A stretch of DNA of 64,000 bases from an uncultured Oscillospiraceae bacterium (GTDB lineage Bacteria; Bacillota; Clostridia; Oscillospirales; Acutalibacteraceae). The stretch's first letter is position 1; every line of letters begins with the position of its first letter. Of this stretch, positions 24,714 through 32,970 are shown one piece after another. The DNA lies in contig UQWL01000002.1 in the NCBI GenBank assembly GCA_900544715.1, forward strand, positions 62,001-126,000, given 5' to 3'. The translations under genes and the position numbers were made by a program. The notes below the pieces were generated by a model. It was not told the DNA's origin. It did not search any database and saw only the letters and a list, made by a program, of their open reading frames with translations.

Positions 24714-26717
24714 ATGAAAAATCTCTGGAAGACGTATCCGGTGGCCGTGATTTCCCTGGGTGTATGTCTCGTTTTTGCGGGCGTTACCTTTGCCTTTTCA
24801 TGGCAGCTGGCTACGGTGGAGCTGCTCTTTTTACTTGGCTGTCTGGCATTTGAACTGCTGCACCTGTATTTTCATGGGCGGCGTGTCCAAAGGGCTGTGT
24901 TGCAGATTTCCAACTCCCTTTCCTTCCCCGATCAGAAGTCGGCGCAGGAATTCCCGCTGCCGATTCTGGCTGTGGACAGCGGCGGGAAGGTGCTCTGGTT
25001 TAACGAGCTTTTCCGTACGCGCGTGTTGGGCGGAAAGAAGCTGGAGGATGCCGGGGCAAGCCAATTTACCTCCGGGGTTCCGGTGGAGGAGATCGTGGCG
25101 CAGGACAGCGTCCCGGTGGAATACGACGGGCTGCGGTATACCGTTTATGCCAACCGCGTTTCCGACCAGAGCGATGCGGCCATTGTCCTCTACTATATTG
25201 ATGATACCCAGCTGAAAAAGCAGGCGGAAGAATATCAATCCAGCCGCCCGGCCGTATTGCTGGTGGCAATGGACAGCCTGGATGAGATCGCCCACGGCCT
25301 GCGGGATAGCGAGAAGGCCGCCCTCACCGGCGGCGTGGAGAAGATCATTGAAACCTGGTCCTCTCAATTCGATTGCATTATGCGCAAATATGCCAACAGC
25401 CGCTATATGATGGTGGTGGAGGAGCGGGCGCTGCAAACGATGATGCAGCAGCGTTTTAATGTGCTCGACAGCGTCAGGGCCTATACATATGAAGGCCTGA
25501 CCGGCGTGACGCTCTCCATCGGCGTAGGCCGAGGAGACAGCCTGCGCGAGTGCGAGGACGCCGCAAGGCAGGCGCTCGATATGGCGCTCGGCCGCGGCGG
25601 GGATCAGGCGGCGGTCAATACGCACGGCCAGTTTACCTTTTTCGGCGGCGTTTCTCAAAGCGTTGAAAAGCAGACGAAGGTGCGCACCCGGATCGTTGCA
25701 TCCGCGATCGCAGAGCTTTTTGAAGGCAGCGATACCATCTTGATTATGGGCCACCGCTTCGCCGATCTGGATGCTTTGGGCGCTGCGGTTGGCGTGTGGA
25801 GCGCGGCGCGCTTTTTCAAAAAGCCGGCATATATCGTCATGTCGCGCGGTAAATCGCTTGCAAAGGCGCTGGTCGGCCAGCTCGATGAGGGCGGCATGCG
25901 GGATTTCATCATTGAGCCGGGTGACGCTTTGCAGCTGCTCGGCAAGCGCACGCTGCTTGTGGTGGTGGATACGCACCGGCCGGATTTTGTGGAATATCCG
26001 CCGCTGCTAGAAAAGGTCAAAACTGTGATCGTAATTGACCATCATCGCAAAACGGTTAACTTTATTGATAACGCGGTTATTTTTTATCATGAGCCCACGG
26101 CTTCTTCCGCATCGGAGATGGTAACGGAGCTGCTGCCCTATATGAGCAACAAGCCGTTTATCGATAAATTGCAGGCGGAAGCGCTGCTTGCGGGCATCAT
26201 GCTCGACACGCGTGATTTTGTGCTGCGCACCGGGGTGCATACCTTTGAGGCAGCGGCATACCTGCGCGGGCGCGGTGCGGATACTGTGCGCGTCAAGCAG
26301 TTGTTTTCCAACAGCATGGAGGATCACCAGCTGCGTAACGCCATCACCTCGAATTTTGATACCTATCGCGGCTGCGCAATCGCAATTGCCGATATTGAGT
26401 CCGAGGATGTGCGGATCATCGCTTCGCAGGCCGCGGACGAGATGCTGAATATCAGCGGGATACAATCCTCCTATGTGCTCTACCGGACGGAGGATATCGT
26501 CAATATTTCCGCGCGCTCCATGGGCGCTATGAACGTTCAGCTGATTATGGAAATGCTTGGCGGGGGCGGTCATCAGACGATGGCGGCTGCGCAGCTGAGC
26601 AATATATCGGTCAGCGATGCCAAGGTTCGCCTGTTGCAGGTGATCGATCAATTCTATGCGCAGATCAATGCGCAGGAAGAGGCCCCACAGGAGCAGCCGG
26701 AAGAGACGCAGGACTGA
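24714..26717 (+). CDS. gdpP: Cyclic-di-AMP phosphodiesterase GdpP
   Basis: Membrane enzyme hydrolysing c-di-AMP, controlling wall and potassium homeostasis. 667 residues: two membrane helices (about 8-28 and 33-53), PAS-like domain (LPILAVDSGGKVLWFNELF), degenerate GGDEF domain (SIGVGRGDSLRECEDAARQALDMALGRGGDQ replaces the active GGDEF loop), DHH domain (HRFADLDALGAA, DTHRP, DHH at 442-444), and DHHA1 domain with GGGGHQTMAAAQL. The order and residues match B. subtilis GdpP. GGGGGGA before ATG. A 50-base gap separates it from rplI. Confidence 0.96.
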   Translation: MKNLWKTYPVAVISLGVCLVFAGVTFAFSWQLATVELLFLLGCLAFELLHLYFHGRRVQRAVLQISNSLSFPDQKSAQEFPLPILAVDSGGKVLWFNELFRTRVLGGKKLEDAGASQFTSGVPVEEIVAQDSVPVEYDGLRYTVYANRVSDQSDAAIVLYYIDDTQLKKQAEEYQSSRPAVLLVAMDSLDEIAHGLRDSEKAALTGGVEKIIETWSSQFDCIMRKYANSRYMMVVEERALQTMMQQRFNVLDSVRAYTYEGLTGVTLSIGVGRGDSLRECEDAARQALDMALGRGGDQAAVNTHGQFTFFGGVSQSVEKQTKVRTRIVASAIAELFEGSDTILIMGHRFADLDALGAAVGVWSAARFFKKPAYIVMSRGKSLAKALVGQLDEGGMRDFIIEPGDALQLLGKRTLLVVVDTHRPDFVEYPPLLEKVKTVIVIDHHRKTVNFIDNAVIFYHEPTASSASEMVTELLPYMSNKPFIDKLQAEALLAGIMLDTRDFVLRTGVHTFEAAAYLRGRGADTVRVKQLFSNSMEDHQLRNAITSNFDTYRGCAIAIADIESEDVRIIASQAADEMLNISGIQSSYVLYRTEDIVNISARSMGAMNVQLIMEMLGGGGHQTMAAAQLSNISVSDAKVRLLQVIDQFYAQINAQEEAPQEQPEETQD

Positions 26718-26768
26718 ACGTGCGCCGGGTGCAACCCTTGTTTTGTGATAGAAAGGATGGTTCTGAGA

Positions 26769-27209
26769 ATGAATGTTATTTTAAAGCAGGATGTAAAAGG
26801 CCTTGGGAAAAAAGGCGAGATGGTGAAAACCTCTGATGGATATGCCCGCAATTTCCTCTTCCCCCGCGGCCTTGCCATGGAGGCGAATAAGCAGGCGATG
26901 AGCGAGCTGAAAAACCGGCAGGAGGCCGAGAATTACCGCATCGCCACAGAGACGGCCAAAGCGAAGGAAGCCGCCGCCAAGCTGGAAGGCAAAACGCTGA
27001 AGCTCACCGCTAACGCGGGTCAGAACGGCCGGTTGTTCGGCTCCGTCACCTCAAAGGAGATTGCGGAATTGATCGCCAAGGAGTTCGGCATCCAGGTCGA
27101 TAAGCGCAAAATCGTGGTGGAGGATATCAAAAATTTTGGCACCTTCCCGGCGGAGATCAAGCTCTATAACGGCGTAACCGCCAAGCTGTATGTGATGGTG
27201 GGCGAATAA
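26769..27209 (+). CDS. rplI: 50S ribosomal protein L9
   Basis: Binds 23S rRNA at the base of the L1 stalk. 146 residues with the canonical N-terminal domain (MNVILKQDVKGLGKKGEMV ... GYARNFLFPRGLA), the long connecting helix, and the C-terminal domain (RLFGSVTSKEIAELIAKEFGIQVDKRKI). I start at MNVILK as in all L9 proteins; AAAGGATGG lies about 11 bases upstream. Position between gdpP and dnaB is the conserved Firmicutes order. Confidence 0.97.
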   Translation: MNVILKQDVKGLGKKGEMVKTSDGYARNFLFPRGLAMEANKQAMSELKNRQEAENYRIATETAKAKEAAAKLEGKTLKLTANAGQNGRLFGSVTSKEIAELIAKEFGIQVDKRKIVVEDIKNFGTFPAEIKLYNGVTAKLYVMVGE

Positions 27210-27231
27210 AAGCCTACCAGGTCGAAGAGAT

Positions 27232-27261
27232 ACCGTTTGAAAGTGAACTCTTTCAAACGGT
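27232..27261. terminator. Hairpin between rplI and dnaB
   Basis: 12-bp perfect stem (27232-27243, 27250-27261) with loop TGAACT. No T-run follows, so it may be a processing or pausing site rather than a full terminator. A TATAAT box lies just beyond it at 27268-27273. Confidence 0.5.
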
Positions 27262-27340
27262 TCCCATTATAATAAAACAGCGTGTGAAAATGTGAAAATC
27301 AGTTTCGCACATCAGTCAGGGTAAGAAAGGAGTGGTCAGC

Positions 27341-28711
27341 ATGGATGAGATCAACGCGCTTTCCAGCTTTGATGGCGTAAAAATGCCATTTAGCCTGGAG
27401 GCGGAGCAGGCTGTGCTGGGCTCTCTCCTGATCGATCCGGGCTGTATGCCGCAGGTGCTGATGCTGGTCAAAGGGGAATATTTCTACCTGCCGCAGCATC
27501 AGGCTATTTTCGGCATCATGGTCAATATCGACGCCATGGGCGGCAAGATTGACCCGCTGCTCGTGCTGGATCAACTGAAAAAAGATAACGTATACGACGA
27601 TGCGGGCGGCAAAACTTATCTGTTCCAGCTCGCGCAGGCGGTGCCTTCCACCGCGAATGTGGAGGCGTATGCCCGTATTGTGCGGGAAAAGTTCTATATG
27701 CGCACGCTCATCAACGTTTCCCGGGAGATCATTGATTCCGCCACAACGGAAGAGGCGGAGGCGGATTTGCTGCTGGATGCCGCGGAACAGCGCATTTATG
27801 ATATTCGGCAGGGAAAGAATACGGTCGGGCCCTCCCGCCTGAGCGATGTAATCGTCAATGAGGTGTATGACAGGCTCTATAAGCTGAGTTCCCCGGATCG
27901 GGAGCAGTATATGGGCTTCACCACAGGCTTTTCGGATCTGGACCGGGTCATTTCCGGCCTGAATAAATCCGACCTCATCATTGTGGGCGCCCGCCCGGCA
28001 ATGGGTAAAACGAGCTTTGCGCTCAACATTGCGCGCAATGTTGCGCTCAAGGCGAAGAAAAAGGTTTTGTTTTTTTCCCTTGAGATGACCAAAGAGCAGT
28101 TAGCGCAGCGCCTGCTTTCGAGCGAGGCGCGCGTCGGCAGCCAAAAGATGCGTACCGGGCAGCTGACGGATGATGAGTGGAGCAGGCTCGGCGCGGCCAC
28201 AGTTGTTTTAAATGACTGCGACCTCTATGTAGACGATACTTCCAGTATCACCGTGCCGGAGATGAAGGCTCGCGTGCGCCGCATGCGGGATGTTGACTGC
28301 GTGGTCATCGACTATCTCCAGCTCATGCAGTCCGGCAAACGCACGGAAAACCGTGTGCAGGAGGTTTCTGATATCACGCGAAACCTGAAATTGATGGCGA
28401 AAGATGTCAACGTCCCCGTTATCACGCTGGCCCAGCTCGCCCGCGGCACGGAGGGGCGCGGCAAATCACACCGCCCACAGCTCTCCGACCTGCGTGAATC
28501 CGGCTCCATTGAGCAGGATGCGGATATTGTTATGATGCTTTACCGTGAGGATTATTATAAGGATGAAAATCCGCCGGAAGAGGCAAACGCCAACATCACC
28601 GAGGTGATCGTGGCCAAAAACCGCCACGGCCCGGTGGAGACGGTGGAGCTCGGCTGGAATCCGGATTATACGATGTTTACCACCTTGGAGAGAAACCGCG
28701 ATGAAATGTAG
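27341..28711 (+). CDS. dnaB: Replicative DNA helicase DnaB
   Basis: Hexameric helicase that unwinds DNA at the replication fork. 456 residues: N-terminal domain (PFSLEAEQAVLGSLLIDP), linker, and RecA-like domain with Walker A GARPAMGKT at about 216-224, Walker B region VDCVVIDYLQLM, and arginine-rich C-terminal motifs (LSDLRESGSIEQDADIV). Start chosen 8 bases after AAAGGAG; three upstream in-frame codons begin with GTG without own site. The end overlaps tilS by 11 bases. Confidence 0.97.
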   Translation: MDEINALSSFDGVKMPFSLEAEQAVLGSLLIDPGCMPQVLMLVKGEYFYLPQHQAIFGIMVNIDAMGGKIDPLLVLDQLKKDNVYDDAGGKTYLFQLAQAVPSTANVEAYARIVREKFYMRTLINVSREIIDSATTEEAEADLLLDAAEQRIYDIRQGKNTVGPSRLSDVIVNEVYDRLYKLSSPDREQYMGFTTGFSDLDRVISGLNKSDLIIVGARPAMGKTSFALNIARNVALKAKKKVLFFSLEMTKEQLAQRLLSSEARVGSQKMRTGQLTDDEWSRLGAATVVLNDCDLYVDDTSSITVPEMKARVRRMRDVDCVVIDYLQLMQSGKRTENRVQEVSDITRNLKLMAKDVNVPVITLAQLARGTEGRGKSHRPQLSDLRESGSIEQDADIVMMLYREDYYKDENPPEEANANITEVIVAKNRHGPVETVELGWNPDYTMFTTLERNRDEM

Positions 28712-30062
28712 GGCTCTTGAAACAATTCAGCGTCATCATCTGCTGGCGCCCGGCGCGGCGGTCATTGCCGCCGTTTCCGGGGGCGCGGATTCGATGGCGC
28801 TGCTCTTTCTTCTGGAGGAAATTCGAGAGGAATTTTCGCTGAAACTATCCGCTGCTCACATCCATCACGGCCTGCGCGGCGCGGAGGCGGATCGGGATGA
28901 GGCGCTGGTGCGCGATACGTGCAAGCGGCTGCAAATCCCTCTTTCCACCCTGCATGCGGATGTGGCGCTGGAGGCGGAGCGGACGGGAGAAGGGATCGAG
29001 GAATGCGGCAGGCGCGTCCGTTACGCCTATCTGGAATCCCTGGACGAACATGCGCTCATTGCAACAGCGCATACACTGGACGATCAGCTGGAAACCTTCC
29101 TGATGCATTTTGCGCGCGGCGCGGGCCTGCACGGCCTGTGCGGTATTCCGGCGAAGCGGGGGCGGATCATCCGCCCGCTGATCGACTGTACGCGGGAGGA
29201 GATCGAGGCCTATTGCGCGCAGCGCCAGATTCCTTATGTGATCGACAGCACCAACCTCTCCCATGACTATGTACGCAATCGGGTGCGGCTGGAGATTGTG
29301 CCGGTATTGCGAAGCATCAACCCCAACGTGCATGAGGCCGCGCGCCGCTGCATCGATACGTTATCCTCTGACGATGCGCTTTTGGAACGGCTTGCCTTAC
29401 AATCGCTTCAAAAGCTGAAAAGGCAAAGCGGCTATCCTGCCGCGGAGCTGCTCGCACAGGAGAAAGCACTGCGCACCCGAGTCATCGCGCAAATCCTGAG
29501 GGATGAGGGATGCACCCAGCCTGCCTACTGCCATATCGCAGCGGTGGAGCAGTTGCTGGAGCAGGGGCAAGGCTATGCGCAGGTGGGCGGAGGCGTTACC
29601 GTGCGCGTCCGGCGTGGTATGCTGGAGTTTCCACAGGCGGATGCTGCGGTGAAAAGTCTGGCGGTTGCCGTCCAACCGCCGGAATGGCCTGAAGCACAGG
29701 TTTTGGAATGGGAAGGGGAGCGGCTGGCATTTTCTTTTGTTTACAAAAAAGATTTTGTAAAGATACAAAAAATTCATAAACACCAGTTGGCGAATTGCTT
29801 GGATTATGATAGAATACATGGTAACCTGATTTTGCGGCAGCGCATTGCCGGCGACCGCCTGCGCCCTGCCGGAAGGGGCTGCACCAAAACCTTTAAGAAT
29901 CTGTTTCAGGAGCTGGAGGTTCCACCGGAGAAGCGAAGCGGCATGCCTGTTTTGAGCGATGCTACGGGCCCGGTGTGGGCCCCGTTTTTTGGTGTGGATG
30001 AACGGGTGGCTGTCACGGGTCAGACGGATCAAATATTAATTATCACCAGCGGGGGGATATAA
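28701..30062 (+). CDS. tilS: tRNA(Ile)-lysidine synthase
   Basis: Adds lysine to C34 of tRNA-Ile(CAU). 453 residues: PP-loop ATPase domain with SGGADS at 26-31, HIHHGLRGAEADRDE, and ATAHTLDDQLETFLMHFARG; NRVRLEIVPVL; then TilS substrate-binding domain and C-terminal domain (LRQRIAGDRLRPAGRGCTKTFKNLFQELEVPPEKRSGMPVL). Start overlaps the end of dnaB by 11 bases. Neighbour hpt follows after two bases, as in many Firmicutes. Confidence 0.96.
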   Translation: MKCRALETIQRHHLLAPGAAVIAAVSGGADSMALLFLLEEIREEFSLKLSAAHIHHGLRGAEADRDEALVRDTCKRLQIPLSTLHADVALEAERTGEGIEECGRRVRYAYLESLDEHALIATAHTLDDQLETFLMHFARGAGLHGLCGIPAKRGRIIRPLIDCTREEIEAYCAQRQIPYVIDSTNLSHDYVRNRVRLEIVPVLRSINPNVHEAARRCIDTLSSDDALLERLALQSLQKLKRQSGYPAAELLAQEKALRTRVIAQILRDEGCTQPAYCHIAAVEQLLEQGQGYAQVGGGVTVRVRRGMLEFPQADAAVKSLAVAVQPPEWPEAQVLEWEGERLAFSFVYKKDFVKIQKIHKHQLANCLDYDRIHGNLILRQRIAGDRLRPAGRGCTKTFKNLFQELEVPPEKRSGMPVLSDATGPVWAPFFGVDERVAVTGQTDQILIITSGGI

Positions 30063-30064
30063 TC

Positions 30065-30607
30065 GTGCGTGACGATATCGAGAAAATTCTGCTCGACGAG
30101 GAAGCATTATCGGGCATTGTAAAAAATTTGGGCGCAAAAATCAGCGAGGATTACAAGGCGAAACGCCTGCTGATGATCAGCGTCCTCAAAGGCTCCGTCG
30201 TATTCATGGCGGATTTGATGCGTGCAATCACCATTCCCTGCCGCATCGATTTCATGGCGGTTTCCAGCTATGGTTCCGGAGTGAAAACGAGCGGCGTCGT
30301 CAAAATCGTAAAGGATTTGGATATCAATCTGGAAGGGTATGATCTGCTGATTGTGGAGGATATCCTCGACAGCGGCAAAACCCTCCACTACATACGCGAG
30401 ATTTTAACCTCCCGCAATCCCAAGAGCATCCGCATCTGCACCCTGCTCGATAAGCCAGAGCGCCGCCAGGTGGATTTGGCTGCGGATTATGTGGGCGCGT
30501 GTGTGCCGGATGAGTTTGTGGTAGGCTACGGCCTTGATTATGATGAAAAATATCGCAATCTTCCGTATGTGGGCGTTTTGAAGCCCTTCGTCTATGGCGG
30601 TAAATGA
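30065..30607 (+). CDS. hpt: Hypoxanthine phosphoribosyltransferase
   Basis: Converts hypoxanthine or guanine and PRPP to IMP or GMP. 180 residues with the PRPP loop LLIVEDILDSGKTL at 94-107, the flexible loop SSYGSGVKTSG, and the base-contact segment DEFVVGYGLDYDEKYRNLPYVGVL. Start is GTG, with GGGGGGATA before it; two bases separate it from tilS. The tilS-hpt-ftsH order is conserved in Firmicutes. Confidence 0.96.
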   Translation: MRDDIEKILLDEEALSGIVKNLGAKISEDYKAKRLLMISVLKGSVVFMADLMRAITIPCRIDFMAVSSYGSGVKTSGVVKIVKDLDINLEGYDLLIVEDILDSGKTLHYIREILTSRNPKSIRICTLLDKPERRQVDLAADYVGACVPDEFVVGYGLDYDEKYRNLPYVGVLKPFVYGGK

Positions 30608-30664
30608 TTGCATTAATGAAATCTGCCGTTTTGGGCAAGATAGCTGAAGGAGTGATTGATTAAC

Positions 30665-32662
30665 TTGGATAAGAAAAGGAACTGGCGTGTTTTCCTGCCG
30701 TATTTGTTGCTGCCGGTCGTATTGATTCTGGCGCTGTCCTTCTTTACCACAACGCAGAACCGTGTAAAGACGGAATATTATCAGATCGTCCAGTATTTCG
30801 ATCAGGGCGAGGTAACCGCCTATCGTTTTAATTTAAGCAGCCGTGTATTGGAATATCAGCTGAAAGGCAGCAATGAGTGGCAAAAATACACGGTTCCCAA
30901 TGCTAACCTGTTCGTAGAAGATATCCACGAATCGGTGCGCGAGTATAATAAAGCCCATCCGGATGCCCCTATTAAATATGATATGGAGGCCGGGAGTGCA
31001 AATTCCTGGTGGGTGAGCCTTCTGCCGACGGCGTTGATGATTGTGCTGCTGATCGGCGGCCTGGTCTATATGACGCGCCGTATGAATCAGACGATGACCA
31101 ACGAGACGAACCGGACGATGAGCTTCGGCAAGGCGCGCGTCAAGCAGGTGAAGGATGAAAAGCGCAAAACTACCTTTGCCGACGTTGCAGGCGCGGATGA
31201 GGAGAAGGAAGAGCTCTCCGAGATCGTCGCTTTCCTCAAGGAGCCGCGCAAATTTAATGATCTGGGCGCAAGGATTCCGAAGGGCGTATTGCTCGTCGGC
31301 CCTCCCGGCACCGGTAAAACGCTGCTGGCCCGCGCGGTAGCAGGGGAAGCGAACGTGCCGTTTTTCTCGATCTCCGGCTCGGATTTCGTAGAGATGTATG
31401 TCGGCGTGGGTGCATCCCGCGTACGTGACCTGTTTGAACAGGCCAAGAAGAATTCCCCGGCGATCATCTTCATTGATGAGATCGACGCGGTCGGCCGCCA
31501 TCGCGGCGCCGGTATGGGCGGCGGGCACGATGAGCGCGAGCAAACGCTGAACCAGCTGCTCGTGGAGATGGACGGCTTCGGCGCGAACGAAGGCGTTATC
31601 ATCATTGCGGCCACCAACCGCCCGGATATCCTGGATCCGGCGCTGCTGCGCCCCGGCCGGTTTGACCGCCAGGTGACGGTCGGCTACCCGGATCTCAAGG
31701 GCCGTGAGGCGATTTTGAAAGTTCATGCGAAGGGCAAGCCCCTTGCGCCGGATGTGGATCTGAATGTGATTGCGCGCTCTACCGTGGGCTTTACGGGTGC
31801 GGATTTGGAAAATCTCCTAAATGAGGCGGCGCTGCTGGCCGCACGCCGGAATCAAAAGGCGATCACGATGACGGAGATCGAGGAAGCGACGATCAAGGTC
31901 GTCGTCGGCACAGAGAAAAAGTCCCACAAGATGAGCAGCAAGGAGAAAAAGCTGACGGCTTACCATGAGGCGGGCCATGCGGTTGCAACCTTCTTCCTGG
32001 AGAGCCAGGATCCGGTGCATCAAATTTCGATCATCCCACGTGGCATGGCGGGCGGCTATACGATGTCCATGCCGAAGGAGGATAAGAGCTACACCTCCAA
32101 AAACGATATGCTCGATGAGCTCGTTGTCCTGCTCGGCGGCCGGGTGGCGGAATCGCTGATCCTCGGTGATATTTCCACCGGCGCCTCCAACGACATTGAG
32201 CGCGCCACAGAGATTGCGCGCAAGATGGTCACAAAATACGGCATGAGCGAAACGCTTGGCCCGATTGCCTTCGGCTCCGGGAACGACGAGGTGTTCCTCG
32301 GCCGTGACTTCAGCCATACGCGCAATTATTCTGAAAATGTGGCCTCTGAAATTGATGAGGAGATCAACCGCATCATCGTCAACGCATACAGCCGCTGCCG
32401 TTCCATCTTAGAGGAGCATCAGGATAAGCTGCACAAGGTTGCCCACTATCTGTATAACCATGAAAAAGTGGATGGCGATCTCTTTAAGGAGCTTATGACG
32501 AATGACTCCCTTGAGATAGAGCCGATGGTGGAAGCAGATGCGCTTCCCGAACAGGAAGAGCATCCGGCTGATGATGCAAGCGCGCCTGATGAGCAGTCCG
32601 GGCAGAATGCGGAAGCCTCCGCAGAGGAGCACGCGCAGGAACAGCCGCCCCAAAACGACTGA
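30665..32662 (+). CDS. ftsH: ATP-dependent zinc metalloprotease FtsH
   Basis: Membrane-anchored AAA+ protease for membrane and regulatory proteins. 665 residues: helix 1 (about 8-28), extracytoplasmic domain, helix 2 (about 117-137), AAA domain with Walker A GPPGTGKT at 212-219, Walker B IIFIDEID, and SRH (TNRPDILDPALLRPGRFDRQV); protease domain with HEAGH at 434-438 and third zinc ligand in LGGRVAESL ... STGASNDIE. Acidic, Pro/Gln/Ala-rich tail. Start is TTG: AAGGAG (30647-30652) is 12 bases before TTG 30665; TTG 30656 is only 3 bases away and seems too close. Terminator follows. Confidence 0.95.
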   Translation: MDKKRNWRVFLPYLLLPVVLILALSFFTTTQNRVKTEYYQIVQYFDQGEVTAYRFNLSSRVLEYQLKGSNEWQKYTVPNANLFVEDIHESVREYNKAHPDAPIKYDMEAGSANSWWVSLLPTALMIVLLIGGLVYMTRRMNQTMTNETNRTMSFGKARVKQVKDEKRKTTFADVAGADEEKEELSEIVAFLKEPRKFNDLGARIPKGVLLVGPPGTGKTLLARAVAGEANVPFFSISGSDFVEMYVGVGASRVRDLFEQAKKNSPAIIFIDEIDAVGRHRGAGMGGGHDEREQTLNQLLVEMDGFGANEGVIIIAATNRPDILDPALLRPGRFDRQVTVGYPDLKGREAILKVHAKGKPLAPDVDLNVIARSTVGFTGADLENLLNEAALLAARRNQKAITMTEIEEATIKVVVGTEKKSHKMSSKEKKLTAYHEAGHAVATFFLESQDPVHQISIIPRGMAGGYTMSMPKEDKSYTSKNDMLDELVVLLGGRVAESLILGDISTGASNDIERATEIARKMVTKYGMSETLGPIAFGSGNDEVFLGRDFSHTRNYSENVASEIDEEINRIIVNAYSRCRSILEEHQDKLHKVAHYLYNHEKVDGDLFKELMTNDSLEIEPMVEADALPEQEEHPADDASAPDEQSGQNAEASAEEHAQEQPPQND

Positions 32663-32680
32663 CGCCGGATTAATCCTGAC

Positions 32681-32721
32681 AGAGCCTGAAACCGCCGGTT
32701 TTCCGGCGCGGTTCGGGCTCT
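32681..32721 (+). terminator. Terminator of ftsH
   Basis: Long imperfect stem (arms start AGAGCCTGAAACCGCCGG and end at 32721) with loop TTTT, followed by a mildly T-rich stretch. 18 bases after the ftsH stop. Confidence 0.75.
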
Positions 32722-32823
32722 GTTGCTGTTTCAAGATGCATGTGCGATTCCATTTTATTCCAATTTCCGTTGGTGTTTCTCCCTCTTTTCCAGCAGATTG
32801 GCCCGGCATCTTGTCCCTTGCCC

Positions 32824-32853
32824 TTGACATAGACCCAAGATATCGTGTAAAGT
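32824..32853 (+). promoter_or_regulatory. Promoter of the topoisomerase pair
   Basis: TTGACA (32824-32829), 18 bases, TAAAGT (32848-32853), about 118 bases before the start of the topoisomerase B subunit. Confidence 0.6.
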
Positions 32854-32970
32854 AGTATTCTGGAAAAAGGAAAATTTTTGTTTTCTCCCTCCCGAGAGGG
32901 AACGAGAAAGCGAACTGAGGGCTTTGCCGCGTGTGTTGCCCGAAGGAATCGCGAAAGGATGACCAGTTAC